DNA of 64,000 nucleotides from Pleurodeles waltl (GCF_031143425.1 NC_090439.1:642073465-642137464), one strand, 5' to 3'; positions 9,740 through 22,058 are shown, numbered from the stretch's first letter. The notes: generated by a model from the sequence alone, not told the origin. Translations and numbers: made by a program.

Positions 9740-11975
9740 TGTTAGACCTGTGAGCCTTAGGGTGGTCTTCCCTGGAACGTGTTGCCTCCCTCCTCCATTT
9801 TTACTGGCCTCAGGACTCTGCACTCTTTACCACTGCTAACCAGAGCTAAAGTGTATTAGCTCACTCCTTAAAACTTGGTAGCATTGGCTTATCCCCAATT
9901 GGCATATTTAATTTACTTATAAGTTCCTAGTAATGTGACAATACAAGTGCCCAGGGCCTGCAAAGTAAATGCTACTAATAAGCCTGCAGCACTGATTGTG
10001 CCACCCACTTAAGTAGCTCTATCAGCATACCCCAGGCCTGCCATTGCAGCCTGTGTGTCCATTTTTAAAGCTGTCATTTCGACATGGCAAAATAAATCCT
10101 TTGCCAGGCCTAAACCTTCCCTTTTAATACACATGTCACCCCCTCCCCCCCCTTAAGGTAGGCTCTAGACATCCCTGAGGGCAGGGTGGAATGTATGTAA
10201 AAGGTAGGACATGTAATTTTAAGCCTTATATAACCTAGTAGTGGGAAAACTCTTCAATTTGTTTTTCACAACTGCAGAGCCTATCCCATAGACCAACATT
10301 GGAGTTCACTTATTCCATTTAATAAGCTGTAATCTCCAAATGGGAGCAGGTAACTAGTTCACGTTTGATGCCTTTGGAATTATAAAGAAAAATCCTTACG
10401 GTGGTTGGATTTTTAATTACAATTTTGAAAATGCCAGTTCCAAGTAGATTGCAATTTCCTGCTTTAGCTATTTCGTTCCTGCAGCCTGTACATGGGTCCG
10501 ATGACTGGGTGTAGCTGACAGTTGAGCTTTGTGTATTCCTCCTACACAGCCACACACAGTATGGAGCTTGGGTGTGCCTGAATGAGCCATCGCTGGCAAG
10601 GTGGAAGGGAAGAGCTGGGCACAGCCCCACTTACACTTGAATAGGCTGTGTCCTGCCTTCACACAAAGGCCTACATACCCCCTCTAGTTACTTCGGAGCC
10701 AGGACAGGGGAGGCAGAATGCCTGGGGACTTCCAAAGGAAACCTCTAGAAGCTTCTCCTCTGGAAGCTTCTCCCCCACTTCAAAGGCACAAGTGGATATA
10801 AATACTGGACCTCATTGATCACCACTTCAGTACACTATTAGACCAGTGAATACTCTGCAAGGAAGAAGGGCTGCCGAGGGATCACCAGTCCGCCAGACGG
10901 CTGCATGGCTTGTCTACTGCCTTGCTGTGCTGACTTGTTGCATGCTTCCCTTGTGGGTGAGAAGGACTGGACCTGCATCACTTGAACAGAGAACCCCAGT
11001 TACTCCTAGGGCTAGTTGGCTGGTGTACTGACTTGAGCCCAATGGACAGAAGGCTCCAAAAACCTTGGCCCAGCACCTGGAATTTGCCATCTGTTAAACT
11101 ACCCTACCAAGTGGTGCCACCCCAAGGCCTGGACCCTCGAAAGTGGGTATAAGGTGCTCTGCCAGCTTCTGTGGATCTAGCAGAAGAGACGCATTTCTCC
11201 TATGTTGCGCAGCGTAACCCCAAGCAGAAACAACATATCACCATACTGTGTGGATCCAAACCACAATAAAGACCCGCATCACAGTCTGTCGCTGCATCGG
11301 AACTGCTGCTACACAACACGTCCTTGGCACAGGCCCTTGCATCCTTCATTGATGGCAGCCTTGTCGACGGACTCCACATTGCAGTCTTGCAGCTCCTTGG
11401 AACAGACATATCACCCCGACTGTGTTGCGCATCTTGGACTTCAGATTTCGCATCACAAGCCCTGGTTGATGGGATCCTCAACAGCAATGCAGGGCCTTGC
11501 ACCGCAGCCCTGCAACATCTTGGAACTGACAAACTGCTTTGGCTGAGTGATCCATCTTCGACGTGGACCCTTGTAACATCCCGCCAGCCAGAATTGAAGT
11601 TCAGCAGGCCTAACTGGGCCCCTGTAGCCGGCCCTCACTCCCTTGTGGTCAGCCTGGACTTGTGACTTTGTCCCAGTCCAGCACAACCAGATAGCCACAG
11701 TTGGTGCTTTATGCCTTTCAGTGCTATTTTCACTAAAATCTTTCAAATTGAATATCTCTGGTTCCACTAGTTGGATTTTTGTACTTTTTTTTTTTTTTTG
11801 TTTATTAAAAATGACTAATATTTTCTAACTCTTTTGGGTGATCCTTTTTGGTGTGTTTTGACTGTGTTACTGCTTCAAGTGTTGCATAAATGCACAAATA
11901 CATTACACATTGCCTCTGAGTTAAGCCTGACTGTTCTGTGCCGAGCTATCCAAGGGTTGAACACAGGTTAATTTA
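9740..11975 (+). repeat. LTR of the same superfamily as the 41159-49313 element, truncated
   Basis: It starts TGTTAGACCTG, like the minus-strand start (TGTTGGACCTG) of the LTRs at 41159 and 47055. It shares several blocks with their reverse complement: the CTCCCTCCTCC block, the ACCACTGCTAACCAG block, the palindrome-rich GCAGGCCTGC region and, near its end, TTGCCTCTGAGTTAAGCCTGACTG. The last 100 bp or so of the expected LTR are missing and decayed DIRS sequence resumes. It is a solo or truncated LTR. GC-rich open frames around 11200-11670 are non-coding by comparison with the other copies. Confidence 0.65.
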
Positions 11976-12535
11976 GAGCTTCCTTATGGCTTTCCCCTGA
12001 GAAGAGTTGTGGTTGCTGCTTGAGAAGGGTCTCCCTCCCCAATTATTATCCCTATTTCTTACACCTCTTCTCAATCTTAAAGCCATCAACAATTTCATCC
12101 TCAGAGTTGGAAACTCAAGAGGGGTAGGAACTAGAGGCAGTGGCCAATCCAAAGCAACCCTCATCAGCAACAAACAAGGATACAGATTCACCCAACGCCA
12201 CCATGGGGCAATCAGTATTACACTTGCGTGCTTCTTCCTCACTCTTACCAAGCAGGCTTGTATCAGGGGAAGGGAGGGAAAGCATAAAGAAGACCCCTTG
12301 GGCTTGGAAATGAGAGAGTATCTAATGCACAAGCCTATTTCTCCCTTCTCTTGCAAAGTCTGTGAACTTTGGCATTGAGGTCTGAAGCAAAAAAGTCCAT
12401 CACTGGCATAACCCAACGATGAGTCTGTAAAGTGAAGACTGCTGGAGCTAGAGAAAACACCAGAGAAGAAGGAATTTCCCTGCTAGGCATATCTGCTGTT
12501 ATGTTGGAAGTTCCCTGCATATAAATCGCCCCCAA
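11976..12535 (-). pseudogene. DIRS RNase H C-terminus and following tail
   Basis: The minus-strand frame at 12535-12335 reads YMQGTSNITADMPSREIPSS, the hallmark end of DIRS RNase H (His/Tyr-x-x-Gly-x-x-Asn-x-x-Ala-Asp-x-x-Ser-Arg). It is followed by a VMPVMDFFASDLNAKVHRLC segment equivalent to the DLFAS motif. The 12416-11973 frame continues with VILIAPWW, the usual next block. Frames are shifted and interrupted, and the LTR insertion at 11975 removes the link to the recombinase. Confidence 0.65.
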
Positions 12536-13169
12536 AGAAATCAGAAAGATTTGAGTCCAAGAAAATAGGTTACACGCAGTCTAATTCAGTGTCTTGCACC
12601 TCACTCCCTCGCTTTTTCACATAGGCCTTGGTGATAACGTCTGTCCAAATCATAACTGCTCACCCTGTCAGAAGAGACTGCTACGAAAGAAGAGCTCTCC
12701 TCACTGCCTCACACTTCCACCAGTTGGAGAATCTCTGAGCCTCCTTGTCATACCAGAAGCCCTGTACCTGCATAGAGTCCCCCTCCATGCACCCCAACCT
12801 GTTGTTATTATCATGGAGTCTATAGGATTCATCTGAACCCATTTTAGAACATTGTTGGTAGACATCCACCCACCCAAATCATCTTTCACCTGTTAAGTTG
12901 CCAAATTCTGAGCCTCAAATCCTGAGAACTCAGCTCGCAGTTTTTTTAAAATCCAGGCAAACTGTTTGTGAAGAAGGAATTGTGCCCATGGCACCAGGAA
13001 GGTCCTAGAGGCAAGATCCCCCTGCACTCTCAAATGCAACCCCACTCATGGAGTTTAACAATTCCAAAATATGACTTTGAATTTTTGCAACTTGCTGCAG
13101 TGGCAACAATACCATTCTGTGATGAGTGAGAAAGCAAGCGCCTCTTAAAGTTAAATCTTGAACTGGACG

Positions 13170-13782
13170 TCAACTGGATTTTTCACTGTTAATGAGAAAA
13201 CCATGACTCCACAGCGCTGTCAACACTTTGCTGGTCTGAGACAAGAGCACTCCTTCCAAAGCCACCTGAATCAACAAATTGTTGAAGTGAGGAGGGACAA
13301 TAATACCTTCTGCATGGAGCAGGGCAACTAACAGTGCCACCACCTTGATGAACACCCTGGAAGAAGATTTGAGGGCGAATGGAAGAACTTGAAACTGAAA
13401 GTGATCACTCCCCCAGAATGAAGAGAAAAAACCTTTGGTCTGATTTTCTGACGAGCACATGCAGATAAGCATCCACTAGACTGATTGACGACAACCAATA
13501 CTGCCAAACCAGTGGAAGAATTGTTTGCAAGGTCACATCAGAAAGTATAGAGTTCTTATCCAGGAGCTGACCCACTTCAAATCCAGGTCTGGCCTGTATG
13601 CTCCCGAGGCCTTCTGGACCAAGAAAAAGACCGAGTAAACCTGTCCCCCTCTTCTGCCAAGGAGCTCTCATAATTGCATGCTTCCTGAACAACAGTTCAA
13701 CCCTTTCCAGAAGAGCCAAGCATTTGGGACCTGAAACAGGAAGATGATTCACCTTTACACCTTTATTCAAAGGCTTCTGCAA
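13170..13782 (-). pseudogene. DIRS reverse transcriptase, inactive
   Basis: The 13782-13405 frame holds the fingers and palm entry (GQLLDKNSILSDVTLQTILP, then SLVDAYLHV, where Asp-Ala-Tyr is the first catalytic Asp region). The 13472-13170 frame continues with FQFQVLPFALKSSSRVFIK and a mutated YLDD box that reads HFNNL. This order and spacing are those of DIRS reverse transcriptase. Loss of both catalytic Asp residues and the frameshift make it non-functional. Confidence 0.75.
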
Positions 13783-14011
13783 TAAGTCTATTGCTTAACC
13801 TTTGCTGACTATGCTCAACACCCATGCATCTGCTACATCTTTTTGCCAGAAGAAGGACCCTCTTCTTTCGTGGCCCTTTATTACCAGAATCCTTCTTAGG
13901 GGAAACATTTTTCAGTTGGTACTTTTGGTTAGGCACCAGATAAGATTTAATTTCCCGGCAAAAAGATGATTTCACTGTCTTCATTCCAAAATCGTCTGCA
14001 ACTTTTTCCAA
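13763..14011 (-). pseudogene. DIRS gag or linker fragment
   Basis: A minus-strand open stretch directly upstream of the reverse transcriptase encodes a lysine- and arginine-rich segment (KKDSGNKGPRKKRVLL). Its position suits the end of the DIRS ORF1 or the linker into pol, but I recognise no domain. Assignment is by position only. Confidence 0.3.
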
Positions 14012-14180
14012 TGCTCTGAAATAGCCTTTTCAATCATGTCCTAAACTTTTGTCAGCACATTAGAGGAGGGAAAAGCATCAACCTTTTTTTCACTTTTTTG
14101 CATGTCGCTTTGCTAGAATAAGCCCTTCATCATCAGAAGATGAAGAATAAATGACATGCTTCTGTGAATTGGGTTGTGGA

Positions 14181-14545
14181 TCACATCAAACGGTGAAGTA
14201 AAGTAGGAACTGTTTATGAATTCTAGCGATACATGGAGCCTTGTACAAGTTCATCCAAAGCCAGAATGCCGTTGTACGTCCTGCCTCCCACTTATATCAT
14301 TTCCTCAACATTCTCCTGCATGCTCCCTATCTCAAATGTAAATATCCCCACAAATAGACTTCACTTAACAATATTAAAAAAAGCATTTTTCTGTCAATGC
14401 GCAAGCATGCCACAACCGATGGCCCGCTCGCACAATGAATGGGAATCACATTTTAATACTAAACACTTATATAATAGAAGTGGGCATGAGCGCGATAACA
14501 TAAAAGATTTCACTGCACCTGTGCACAAAAGACACATGTAACCAA
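14181..14545 (-). repeat. presumptive gypsy 3' LTR
   Basis: On the minus strand a purine-rich GTGGGGGAGA tract (about 14550-14559) follows the pol stop and precedes non-coding sequence, as a polypurine tract precedes a 3' LTR. No partner LTR is present, and neither end of the LTR can be fixed from this window. The left limit abuts the decayed DIRS. Confidence 0.35.
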
Positions 14546-14616
14546 TCTCCCCCACAATAAACAAAATATTATATATAAGAATTTTCCAAGTGGGTCGCAC
14601 AGGTAATAAACAATTC

Positions 14617-15860
14617 TCACACCAAAACATAATCCTGGTACTTAATAGGCATCCAACAACTCCTCACTTTCTTCAATGTTATATTCCTGTCAGTAGGTTT
14701 GACAACAGGATTAGAAGAGCCAATTCCCGAAGTAACATTGCTTGTGCCTCCACATTCATCACCCACATCCAAAAATACATAACTCATGTTATCCTTGATA
14801 GCACAGCTAGGAGTTACCCCCTTATACAACAAAACCTGATTAAGCTTCCACACACTCCCTCCTTCCACACACTCCCTCCTTCCACACCCACAGCATTCCT
14901 CGACACTTCAGTTACCTGAGTGGGATCTGAGCAGCATGATAGACCCTTGCTCACATTCCTCCCTTTCTTTAAGTGAACAAAGTCCCCAATCTTTAAGCTT
15001 TGCTTACTGTGTGCACCGCTCCTGTCCATTAAAGTGTTTTCCATCTTTTGTTTGTATGCCTCCACTGTCTTTCTAATCTCCTTAAAATCCATGTTTGCTA
15101 CCTCTCATCCATTTCTCTTTCCTCTCAACTTCCAGGGAACTAAACTGGTACCTGGCTTATGTCCCCTTAACAGCTCCAAAGGACGTATGACAGTCACGGA
15201 ATTGGGGGCCATCCTGTAAGCAAGCAACATGGATTGCAAAAGCTTCCTGCAATCCAAACCACCCTTTACAGATAGCTGAACAGCTTCCTTTATTGCTGTG
15301 TTAAACCTTTCTACTTAACGTTTGACTCAGGATGGAACACAGATATCTCCTGATGCACAATACCACATCTTTCCAAATAGTTCTGGGTATAGTTACTTGT
15401 AAACTGGGGCCCATTGTCTGTGACAGTTGCCTGAGGGATAGCCTTCCTGCAAAACACCTCATCCAAAAACTCTACCACACCTTCGGGAGTGACTTCCCGC
15501 ACCATTCTAATTTTTAGCCACTTTGAAAAGAAATCCACAGTGTCTATACCAAATGCCTCTTACAGCAAATACAGCAAAAGAATCAATTATATCTATACCA
15601 AGTTTCCTCCAGAGGCCATCTGGAAACTCTGCGGGATAGGACTCAGGAATAAATACTTTGGCAGATTTAGCACTAAAGACGCAAAACATGTCCTCACCTC
15701 ATGCTCTGCCGTCTTCTTGGCACCTGTCCACCAAAAGTTCTCCCTAAACCACCTTCTGGTGCAAGAGATGCCTAAATGTCCCTCATGGGCATTGTCAATA
15801 ACAACTTTGCTGAGCCTAAATGGTGGAATAAACTTGTCACTCCTATCAAGGATTTAATTT
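14617..15860 (-). pseudogene. gypsy integrase and pol C-terminus, broken
   Basis: In order on the minus strand: a zinc-domain His pair (HEGHLG, near 15790) with its Cys partners degraded; the core with the first Asp in KLGIDIID; MDFFSKWLKI and ATVTDNGPQFTS (second Asp) at 15538-15311; and the region that should hold the Glu, which reads ESNVK with no acidic residue at the expected place. The C-terminal SLKIGDFVHLKKGR segment (about 15000) is the usual gypsy post-core beta barrel. The polyprotein appears to end with a YQDYVLV tail at 14617. At least three stops or frameshifts intervene. Confidence 0.8.
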
Positions 15861-16037
15861 TCAATTGCCAACTCTTCTCTTACTTTGAAAAACCCTATTA
15901 ACTCTAGGAATCATCCCTTTTTAAGGCCACCCATTATTAATGACTTTCATCACTCAATTTAGTTCCACATCCGCTCACATTCCCGCACCCCTTATGTCTT
16001 CTTTAATCACAGGATTCTCCAATCCAATCAAATTAAT

Positions 16038-16609
16038 TTAATGTAAAGTGAATGCCAACTCACATTCATCTTTATCACCGTTAACCAAGCTCTCTCTACA
16101 TACAGGTAGCCTGGAAATACTATCAGCATGTATGTTATGTTTTCCTGCCACATATTCTATTGTGTACTGAAATTCCTGTAACCTAGACAGTAACCTGGCC
16201 AAACTGGCTGTCATTGTGCAACTTCCCCTTGGAGACATCATATGTACTAATGGTTTGTGGTCCATTTTAATTACAAATCTAGTTTCCCCACAAAAAGGTC
16301 TGAAATGTCAGCTTCCCAAACACACGCAAACAACTCTAGTTCTATAACAGAGTAATGTTTCTCTGCTTCCGATAGTGCTCTTGAGGCATAGAATACAATC
16401 CATTCATTAATGTATTCTCTTTGCATAAGTACACCTCCCAAATCACTTCCACTCACATCTACTGCCACCACACATTCCTTCCCCACTACAAATGGTTTGA
16501 GACAAGGTGCATCAGCAATCATCTGTTTCAATTTGGTAAATGCTGACATCATGTTGTCAGTCCATTCAAATTTTGCATTCTTTTTGAGTAGACACCTGAA
16601 CAAATCCAC
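16038..16609 (-). pseudogene. gypsy RNase H
   Basis: Two adjoining frames (16609-16271 and 16265-16038) cover the RNase H. They include the AVDVSGSDLGGVLMQ entry (Asp kept, typical Ala changed), the IVFYASRALSEAEKHYSVIELE block, DHKPLVHM and the IEYVAGKHNIHADSISRLP end. The domain would degrade the RNA strand of the cDNA hybrid. A frame break between the two pieces and surrounding damage make it inactive. Confidence 0.8.
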
Positions 16610-16645
16610 TTCGGCAGTATAGTTTGGTATGCATTTTGCATAAAA

Positions 16646-17647
16646 TTAAGTTAACCCAAGGAAGGCAACTTGTTCTTTGCACGTGAGAACAAGGGCTTTC
16701 AGAATACTCTCCACATGTCCACGTTTTAGTTTAATTCCTGTTCCAATGATGAGATGCCCAAAGTATTCCACCTCATGTTTCCTGAACTTACAGTTATTGA
16801 GTCTCAATGTAAGATATTTGGCTGATAAAGCTGACAAAATATTATTTACATTAGCATCTTGCTCCTTTGTATTTGGTACGAAATCTAAAATATTATCTTG
16901 AAAAGCAGTCTCCCCTGTTATGCCTTCCAGCGTTTCCTTCATTAGTCTCTGGAATACTGATTCAGCACTTGCTAGACCAAAAGACATCATGCAATACCTA
17001 AATACAATAATCCTTCTGGAGTGATAAATGCTATAAGGTTTTTTGACTGCTCATCCAGTTTAATCTGATGGTAAGCGCTTGCTGGGTCCAATGTGGAAAA
17101 ACGTGTGCACCTGCAAATTTTGTAAACATTTCATTCAAGTTGGTAAAGGATTGACTTCCACTCAAATTGCACTGTTAAGGCTGTGAAAATCCACACATAA
17201 CCTCAACTCTCCAGAAGTTTTAACTGAAACGACAACTGGGGATAGAAGTCAAGCAAGATTTATTTCAACCTCCCCCTGTAGGATAATAGAGCATTTTGTC
17301 CTTGTGCCTGGTGGGTACAGCCTTTTCACATAGTTTAGTACAATTTGTGAATCCACAATATTCTCTCAATTTGTCACTAAAGACATTAAAAAATGTAGTT
17401 TTCCTTACAAAATCATCCAGTTCTCCTACATTGGCAACCTTTCCTGTATTAGTAATAACATAAACAGTAGGATTCGCTCTGGGATCAAATCTAAATCCCA
17501 TTTATACCTGGTGAAGCCAACCCAAAAGAGGTTGTTCTTTCTTTGCCACATACACCTTACCTGAGTGTGATGCCCTGCAAACACCAGATTCACCCGAAAA
17601 TACCCCAACAACTCAATTTTCTGACCAGTATACCCACCAGGAGACAC
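16646..17647 (-). pseudogene. gypsy reverse transcriptase, inactive
   Basis: The clearest segment (16990-16646) has MSFGLASAESVFQRLMKETL, then the active-site box FQDNIL where the family has Tyr/Phe-x-Asp-Asp, then the LRLNNCKFRKHEVEYFGH thumb. The second catalytic Asp is therefore Asn. Upstream frames (17501-17265 and 17647-17426) cover the region between protease and reverse transcriptase and are only loosely recognisable. Stops occur near 17030-17260. Confidence 0.75.
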
Positions 17648-17692
17648 ATAAGGTGGCCATAATATCCTGTTAGGCCATTGTTCCTTGACTAT

Positions 17693-18010
17693 TTATTGTT
17701 CTAGGATGGCGTACCATACACATGGATCAACAAGTACATTTACTATTTCTCCATCAATATTAATATTATAGGATGGAAATTCCTTCTTAGAATTCCCATC
17801 ACCTACACTGAGAACAGTATTAGATAACTGATTAGAAATTACATTAGGATCATTTTCTTCCACTAAATTCACTCTCTGTACCCTATTGAAATGTCCTTTC
17901 TTATTACATTTAGAACACACTTTATTTACAACTGGACATCATTTTGAGTTACCAGGATGTGAAGAGTTACCACATCTATAGCACAGAGCTACATTGTTCT
18001 TTAAATCATT
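17693..18010 (-). pseudogene. gypsy nucleocapsid zinc knuckles and protease
   Basis: Two CCHC-like knuckles lie at about 18000-17880. The first (CYRCGNSSHPGNSK) has a stop before its last Cys. The second (CSKCNKKGHFNRV) lacks the last Cys. The downstream frame has the protease flap-to-active-site region IVNVLVDPCVWYAIL, where Asp-Thr/Ser-Gly is replaced by Asp-Pro-Cys. These would package RNA and mature the polyprotein; both are damaged. Confidence 0.7.
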
Positions 18011-18193
18011 CCTTTGCGTTGTGACTTTCTTTTTCTTTTGCTCCCCCCACAATTCACAACATGTGCCCCATTATGCAAACTACCCTTAAATTGCTGTCCA
18101 AATTTTTCAGAGTACTCTTTGGACTTTGCAATCTTGATAGCAGCACACAGCAATATGTCTGTATTAGTCCATAACCTTTCTTGAATTTTCTTA

Positions 18194-18627
18194 TTATTTG
18201 TTTTGATTAATATCTGGTATCTCAGTTATGTGTTCAAAATCACAATTAGAAGCTAAAGATCTCATAACAGAGACATACACTTCTATGGACTCATCCACAC
18301 CTTGCTTCCTTGAGTTAAATTTAAACCTTTCCATGACAATATTTTTTTTTCCATATCTAATACACATTTGTTTAGCCACATATTGATAAACGCCTAAAGT
18401 GCCAGGATTAATGAGTAAAGGTAAGTTCTTGAATCCTTCAAGAGTCCAACCCACCAAACAGTGTTTTAATAGAACAAGCTTTCTTTCCACACTGCATTCC
18501 TCTCCCTCTACTACTTTATAATAAGCCAAGAACTTGTCCTCCCATGTTTCCCAATCCATGGGTGGTTTCCCAGATACAGCAAGAAATTATGGTGGAGGTA
18601 CAATTCCTGCCAGTATGTAATAACAGT
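18194..18627 (-). pseudogene. gypsy gag N-terminal half
   Basis: The frame 18559-18194 begins MDWETWEDKFLAYYKV, the common gypsy gag opening, and continues with the GYQ/YGKK-like capsid segment and a FNSRKQGVDESIEVYVS block typical of the retrotransposon gag domain (about residues 85-105). In-phase homology extends upstream of the Met (FLAVSGKPP) to about 18627, where it stops abruptly, so the true start is lost. Gag would form the particle. Confidence 0.75.
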
Positions 18628-20330
18628 GCAGTTAAGCACACAGTGCGTAAAAATACTTGAAAATAATGAAGGTAGTCACCAGCGTCATACGTTACATATT
18701 GGTGTGTGCATCATCGTAAATAGTAATGCACAGTGGATGCCAAAGTATCCTGTGATGAGTAGCAGTACTTTGTACTATGATGAAAGGATGTGTGCGTGTA
18801 TCGGTGGCACATCACTCAGTATCCAGGATTTAGAGGGGGAGGAGCGAGAAGGAGCACTGTGGGTGGCCACGAGGCTGCCATATTGTGTCAAAATGCTGCA
18901 GGCATATTCAGCTGCATTTCCCGTGACACATGAGCAGTAAAACCCGATTCCTGTCCAGGTACAAGCAGGGGTCTGGGTAGGAGCACTCTGGACATAATGT
19001 TAAGGAGGTCGTCACTCGGTAGCAGGCCGTGAGGACTCAAAGATTGCAGAGATGTAAAAAAGGTGGACTGATGAATTAGGGGAAAAGAGAGGATGATCAG
19101 AGAATCAAAAGGAGGCATGGCCCAGGAGCATACAGACTAGACCGTAGGGAAAATGGGGGGGCAATGGCAAGGTGAGCACTTGAAGAATTTAAATCAAAAG
19201 TTTGGTTAAGTTCAGAACTGCTGGGGAGAAAGCCGGTGAATATGTTGGTTTGGGAAACTGGGAGAGGAGGTGCCAGGGTTAGGAATCATTGCTTGGTTGA
19301 TGTTTAGGGCATAATAGTTTGTGTGGTTCAGCTGAAGGGTCTGTAGGTCAGCCCTGTTTGCTCCCAAGAAAGTGGCCTTTTGCACAATAGAATAGACTGT
19401 TGTGATGATTTACCTCCCAGCACCAACTCCTTGTAGCTGCATATCTTCAAGCATTGGTAAATAAGCTTTCATTTCTGTGAACACGAAGATACAGCAGAGG
19501 CATCTTCTGCCACATAGTAAAACTAAATCCTCCAGCAAGCAGGTACTAAACTTTCTCCAGTGACCTTCCAGTTGAGGATGTGAACCGGAGGCAAAGATTG
19601 CATCACCTGTGCAAATCATGGAGCTAATTTTACATTTGTTGTGAAATGTTGCTTAACATCCCTTACCAGCCACAAAAAATGCATAAGCAAAGCCACACGT
19701 TACAGTCAACAATTGGATGTTTTCTAAGTGATTGAACCATTGCCTTAATAAAAAAATATATTTGTGCTGGCACATCCTAAGACGTTTATAAAACAAATTA
19801 GAAGCATATTGTGCACCGGAGCCAGTTAATGCAAATGGGAAACATCTCAGTATCCCAGAGGGTGCATGGTCACTGCGTACCCTTTCCATATGTTTTAATC
19901 TGTGCTATCAGGTGATTGAGGTGAAAACATATTGTATATAGAGGTCAAGTTTGATTTCTGTAGAACTTGTTGCCCCATAATGGAATGGTAAGTCTGCTCT
20001 GCAGGAGTCCTGCTTCCTATTCATTACTCCTACCCCTCTGGAAGTGGTGAAACTAATATCAGTTGTTTGTGAGAACTTTGCATCCTGTCAACTTTTCAAC
20101 TGTTGTGTGCAAAGGTGTTTTGCTGCTAGCTATCATCCAGTTAGTGCATGGAAGCTGAACCAACACTCTTGGCTGCTGGATATTCATTACAGTGGAGAAT
20201 GCACACACATGCACTGCCAGCTGGATATTGCAGCAGGGCATGGCCTTCAGGGAAGCTTTCTGATCAAATGAAACCAAGCATGGCATTTATTTGGCTACAG
20301 GAGGAGACTGCTCATTGGCATTATAAATGA
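18628..20330. other. no gene seen
   Basis: Unassigned DNA. Short open stretches exist on both strands (for example 18626-18940 + and 18888-19118 -), but none shows a domain or splice context. No terminal repeats were found. Confidence 0.3.
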
Positions 20331-21060
20331 ATGCCATCTAGAACTAAACCCTCTATTCGGAGAGATTCGCAGTTACCTACACCCCAGACCTAGCTACATC
20401 AGCAAGGCTCTGACTGGTGCAATTCAAATCTCTGCACCAGGAATACCTTACACCCCTTTGACTGTGAAATGCCAGAATCTGAGGCACCTCTTCATGCTTC
20501 TGGTGTCAAGACCCGAAAGGAGACTTCTATCACATGGTATGGTCATATCCACCTACACACAAGTACTGGACTAACGTAGTGAATACTCTCTCCTGGGTGG
20601 TAGGGATACAGATTGAGGCACACCCTACAATCTCATTGCTTGGCATACTGGAGGTTGTGAGGGGATCCGAGGAAAGATAGGATGTTGATGAGACTGGGAA
20701 CTGTGGAGGCCAAAAGGGACTTCACTAGGTAATTGAACTTTCCTGAAGCACATCCATGGCGGCTTGGACTAAGGGAAAGGACAGGTGTAGCAAAATGGAA
20801 GAGACATTATGCGCACCCGGGGGCAACCCATGTAAATTAGAGACCTTTTAGAGGAAATGGTGGACATACTTTGCCCTAGAGAGTTAGAGTTGCGATTGAC
20901 CGGACAAGAACACTGGCATATGGATGGAGTGGTAGGGAACCGGGGGCAGGAAAATGGATAGCACTATGTATGCACTATTGGTTGAAATACAAGCAACTGT
21001 ATTTACTGATGTTTTTATAATGGAAATATATGTCAATAAAATTGTTTCCATTAAAAACGA
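20331..21060 (+). mobile_element. L1/Tx1-like LINE 3' end
   Basis: On the + strand a broken frame carries the C-terminal zinc-like region of L1-type pol. Cys residues are followed by a segment reading TWYGHIHLHTSTGLT in one frame and WVVGIQIEAHPTISLLGILE in the adjoining frame (about 20590-20650), the typical tail where an aromatic-rich segment precedes Leu-Leu-Gly. It ends near an ATGTCAATAAAATT motif (21030) that looks like the polyadenylation signal. The copy is 5'-truncated and has stops. Confidence 0.6.
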
Positions 21061-22053
21061 AAAGTTACAGCTATCCCTTCCAGCTGTGCTGTCCTCTATA
21101 ACTATGACAATCCAAAATCATCACCTTAAATTAGCCCTTGAGTCACCCAAACAGGAGTCTTACAAAGCTTGATGGATAATCTACCCCATAGCCAGAGAAG
21201 CAGCCACGCTCCTACTTGAGCGTCCCTGGCTACTACTGTAAAAGGGATTGCCCTTGTAGCCATCAACCTGAAACAGCAATTCTGTCCCCAAATTGATGAT
21301 TGAACCACATATACACCACCTCAGAAACAAAGAAGGTTGATAGATGAAGTTACTTAGCTAAAATCCAGCTGACATCCAGAAACAAAATACATATTTTGTT
21401 CTACTAGGAACATTCTCTGTACCATGTGGAATCCGGTCTACTGTGAAGATTCACAACCTTATATAAGTGAAGTACATGTAATCCGCTTGCCCTAACCTGA
21501 AATACCAAGTGTGAATACAAGCAGGGAGAAATCCTTAATGTGCTGTACCCTGGAAAAGAATCATTGCAATGCAAAGGTCCAAATCCAGGGAAAACCTGCT
21601 GCCAAAAAACATTCTTCTCATACTCTATACTCAAACATGTGGCCCCAGAAAGTCAGTATGAAGAAATCTGAAGAACTGTGAAGAGGAAAAAAAGGGAAGA
21701 TTCAACTTGGAGGACCTCTGTGAAGGTCCCCTTTCCTTGTCCTCTATGGCGAACTCAGGGAGGTGAGTAAACAGACTCATAGTGGACTGTTGCCACACGA
21801 AAGGGCTCAAAACCTCCAGAACACAATCTCTCAAGATCTGGATTAAAACAGTGAAGAGACCCTATTTCACCCAATCCACAATCCCAACACTCTGCAAATT
21901 TGTGGCTGGATCCCAATTACATTGAAATCATAAGTAACCATGACTTGTTGTTGCAACCCCATAGAGGATGAGAATACCTGGATCTAATGGTCTACTTCAA
22001 CTCTATTCACTTTCTGAAGGAAAGGTCTCTAACTTACGTAGTAATGTCTGTCA
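21061..22053. other. no gene seen
   Basis: AT-rich unassigned DNA up to the target duplication of the ERV. No domain, repeat pair or exon-like unit was recognised. Confidence 0.3.
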
Positions 22054-22058
22054 CCATT

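Larger units (their letters stand above)
8371..14180 (-). mobile_element. decayed DIRS-type retrotransposon, split by an LTR insertion
   Basis: Read on the minus strand, the pieces come in DIRS order: linker/gag-like sequence (about 14011-13763), reverse transcriptase (13782-13170), RNase H end (12535-12335), tail, then tyrosine recombinase (about 9700-9240). The 3' end at 8371-8660 has complementary segments: ATTACCCTGAGTC near 8411 pairs with GACTCAGGGTAAT near 8611. A repeated CACTTTAATT motif is also present, as expected for inverted terminal and internal complementary regions. A foreign 2.2-kb LTR occupies 9740-11975. Frameshifts and stops are everywhere. Outer limits are approximate. 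Confidence 0.7.
14181..18627 (-). mobile_element. decayed Ty3/gypsy retrotransposon, 5'-truncated
   Basis: On the minus strand the order is gag, two zinc knuckles, protease, reverse transcriptase, RNase H, integrase and a short presumptive 3' LTR: the Ty3/gypsy order. The gag N-terminus (PPP then FLAVSGKPP) is visible just upstream of 18559, with a stop in it. Homology ends at about 18627, so the 5' LTR and primer site are lost. All catalytic centres checked carry substitutions, and frames shift repeatedly. Confidence 0.85.
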
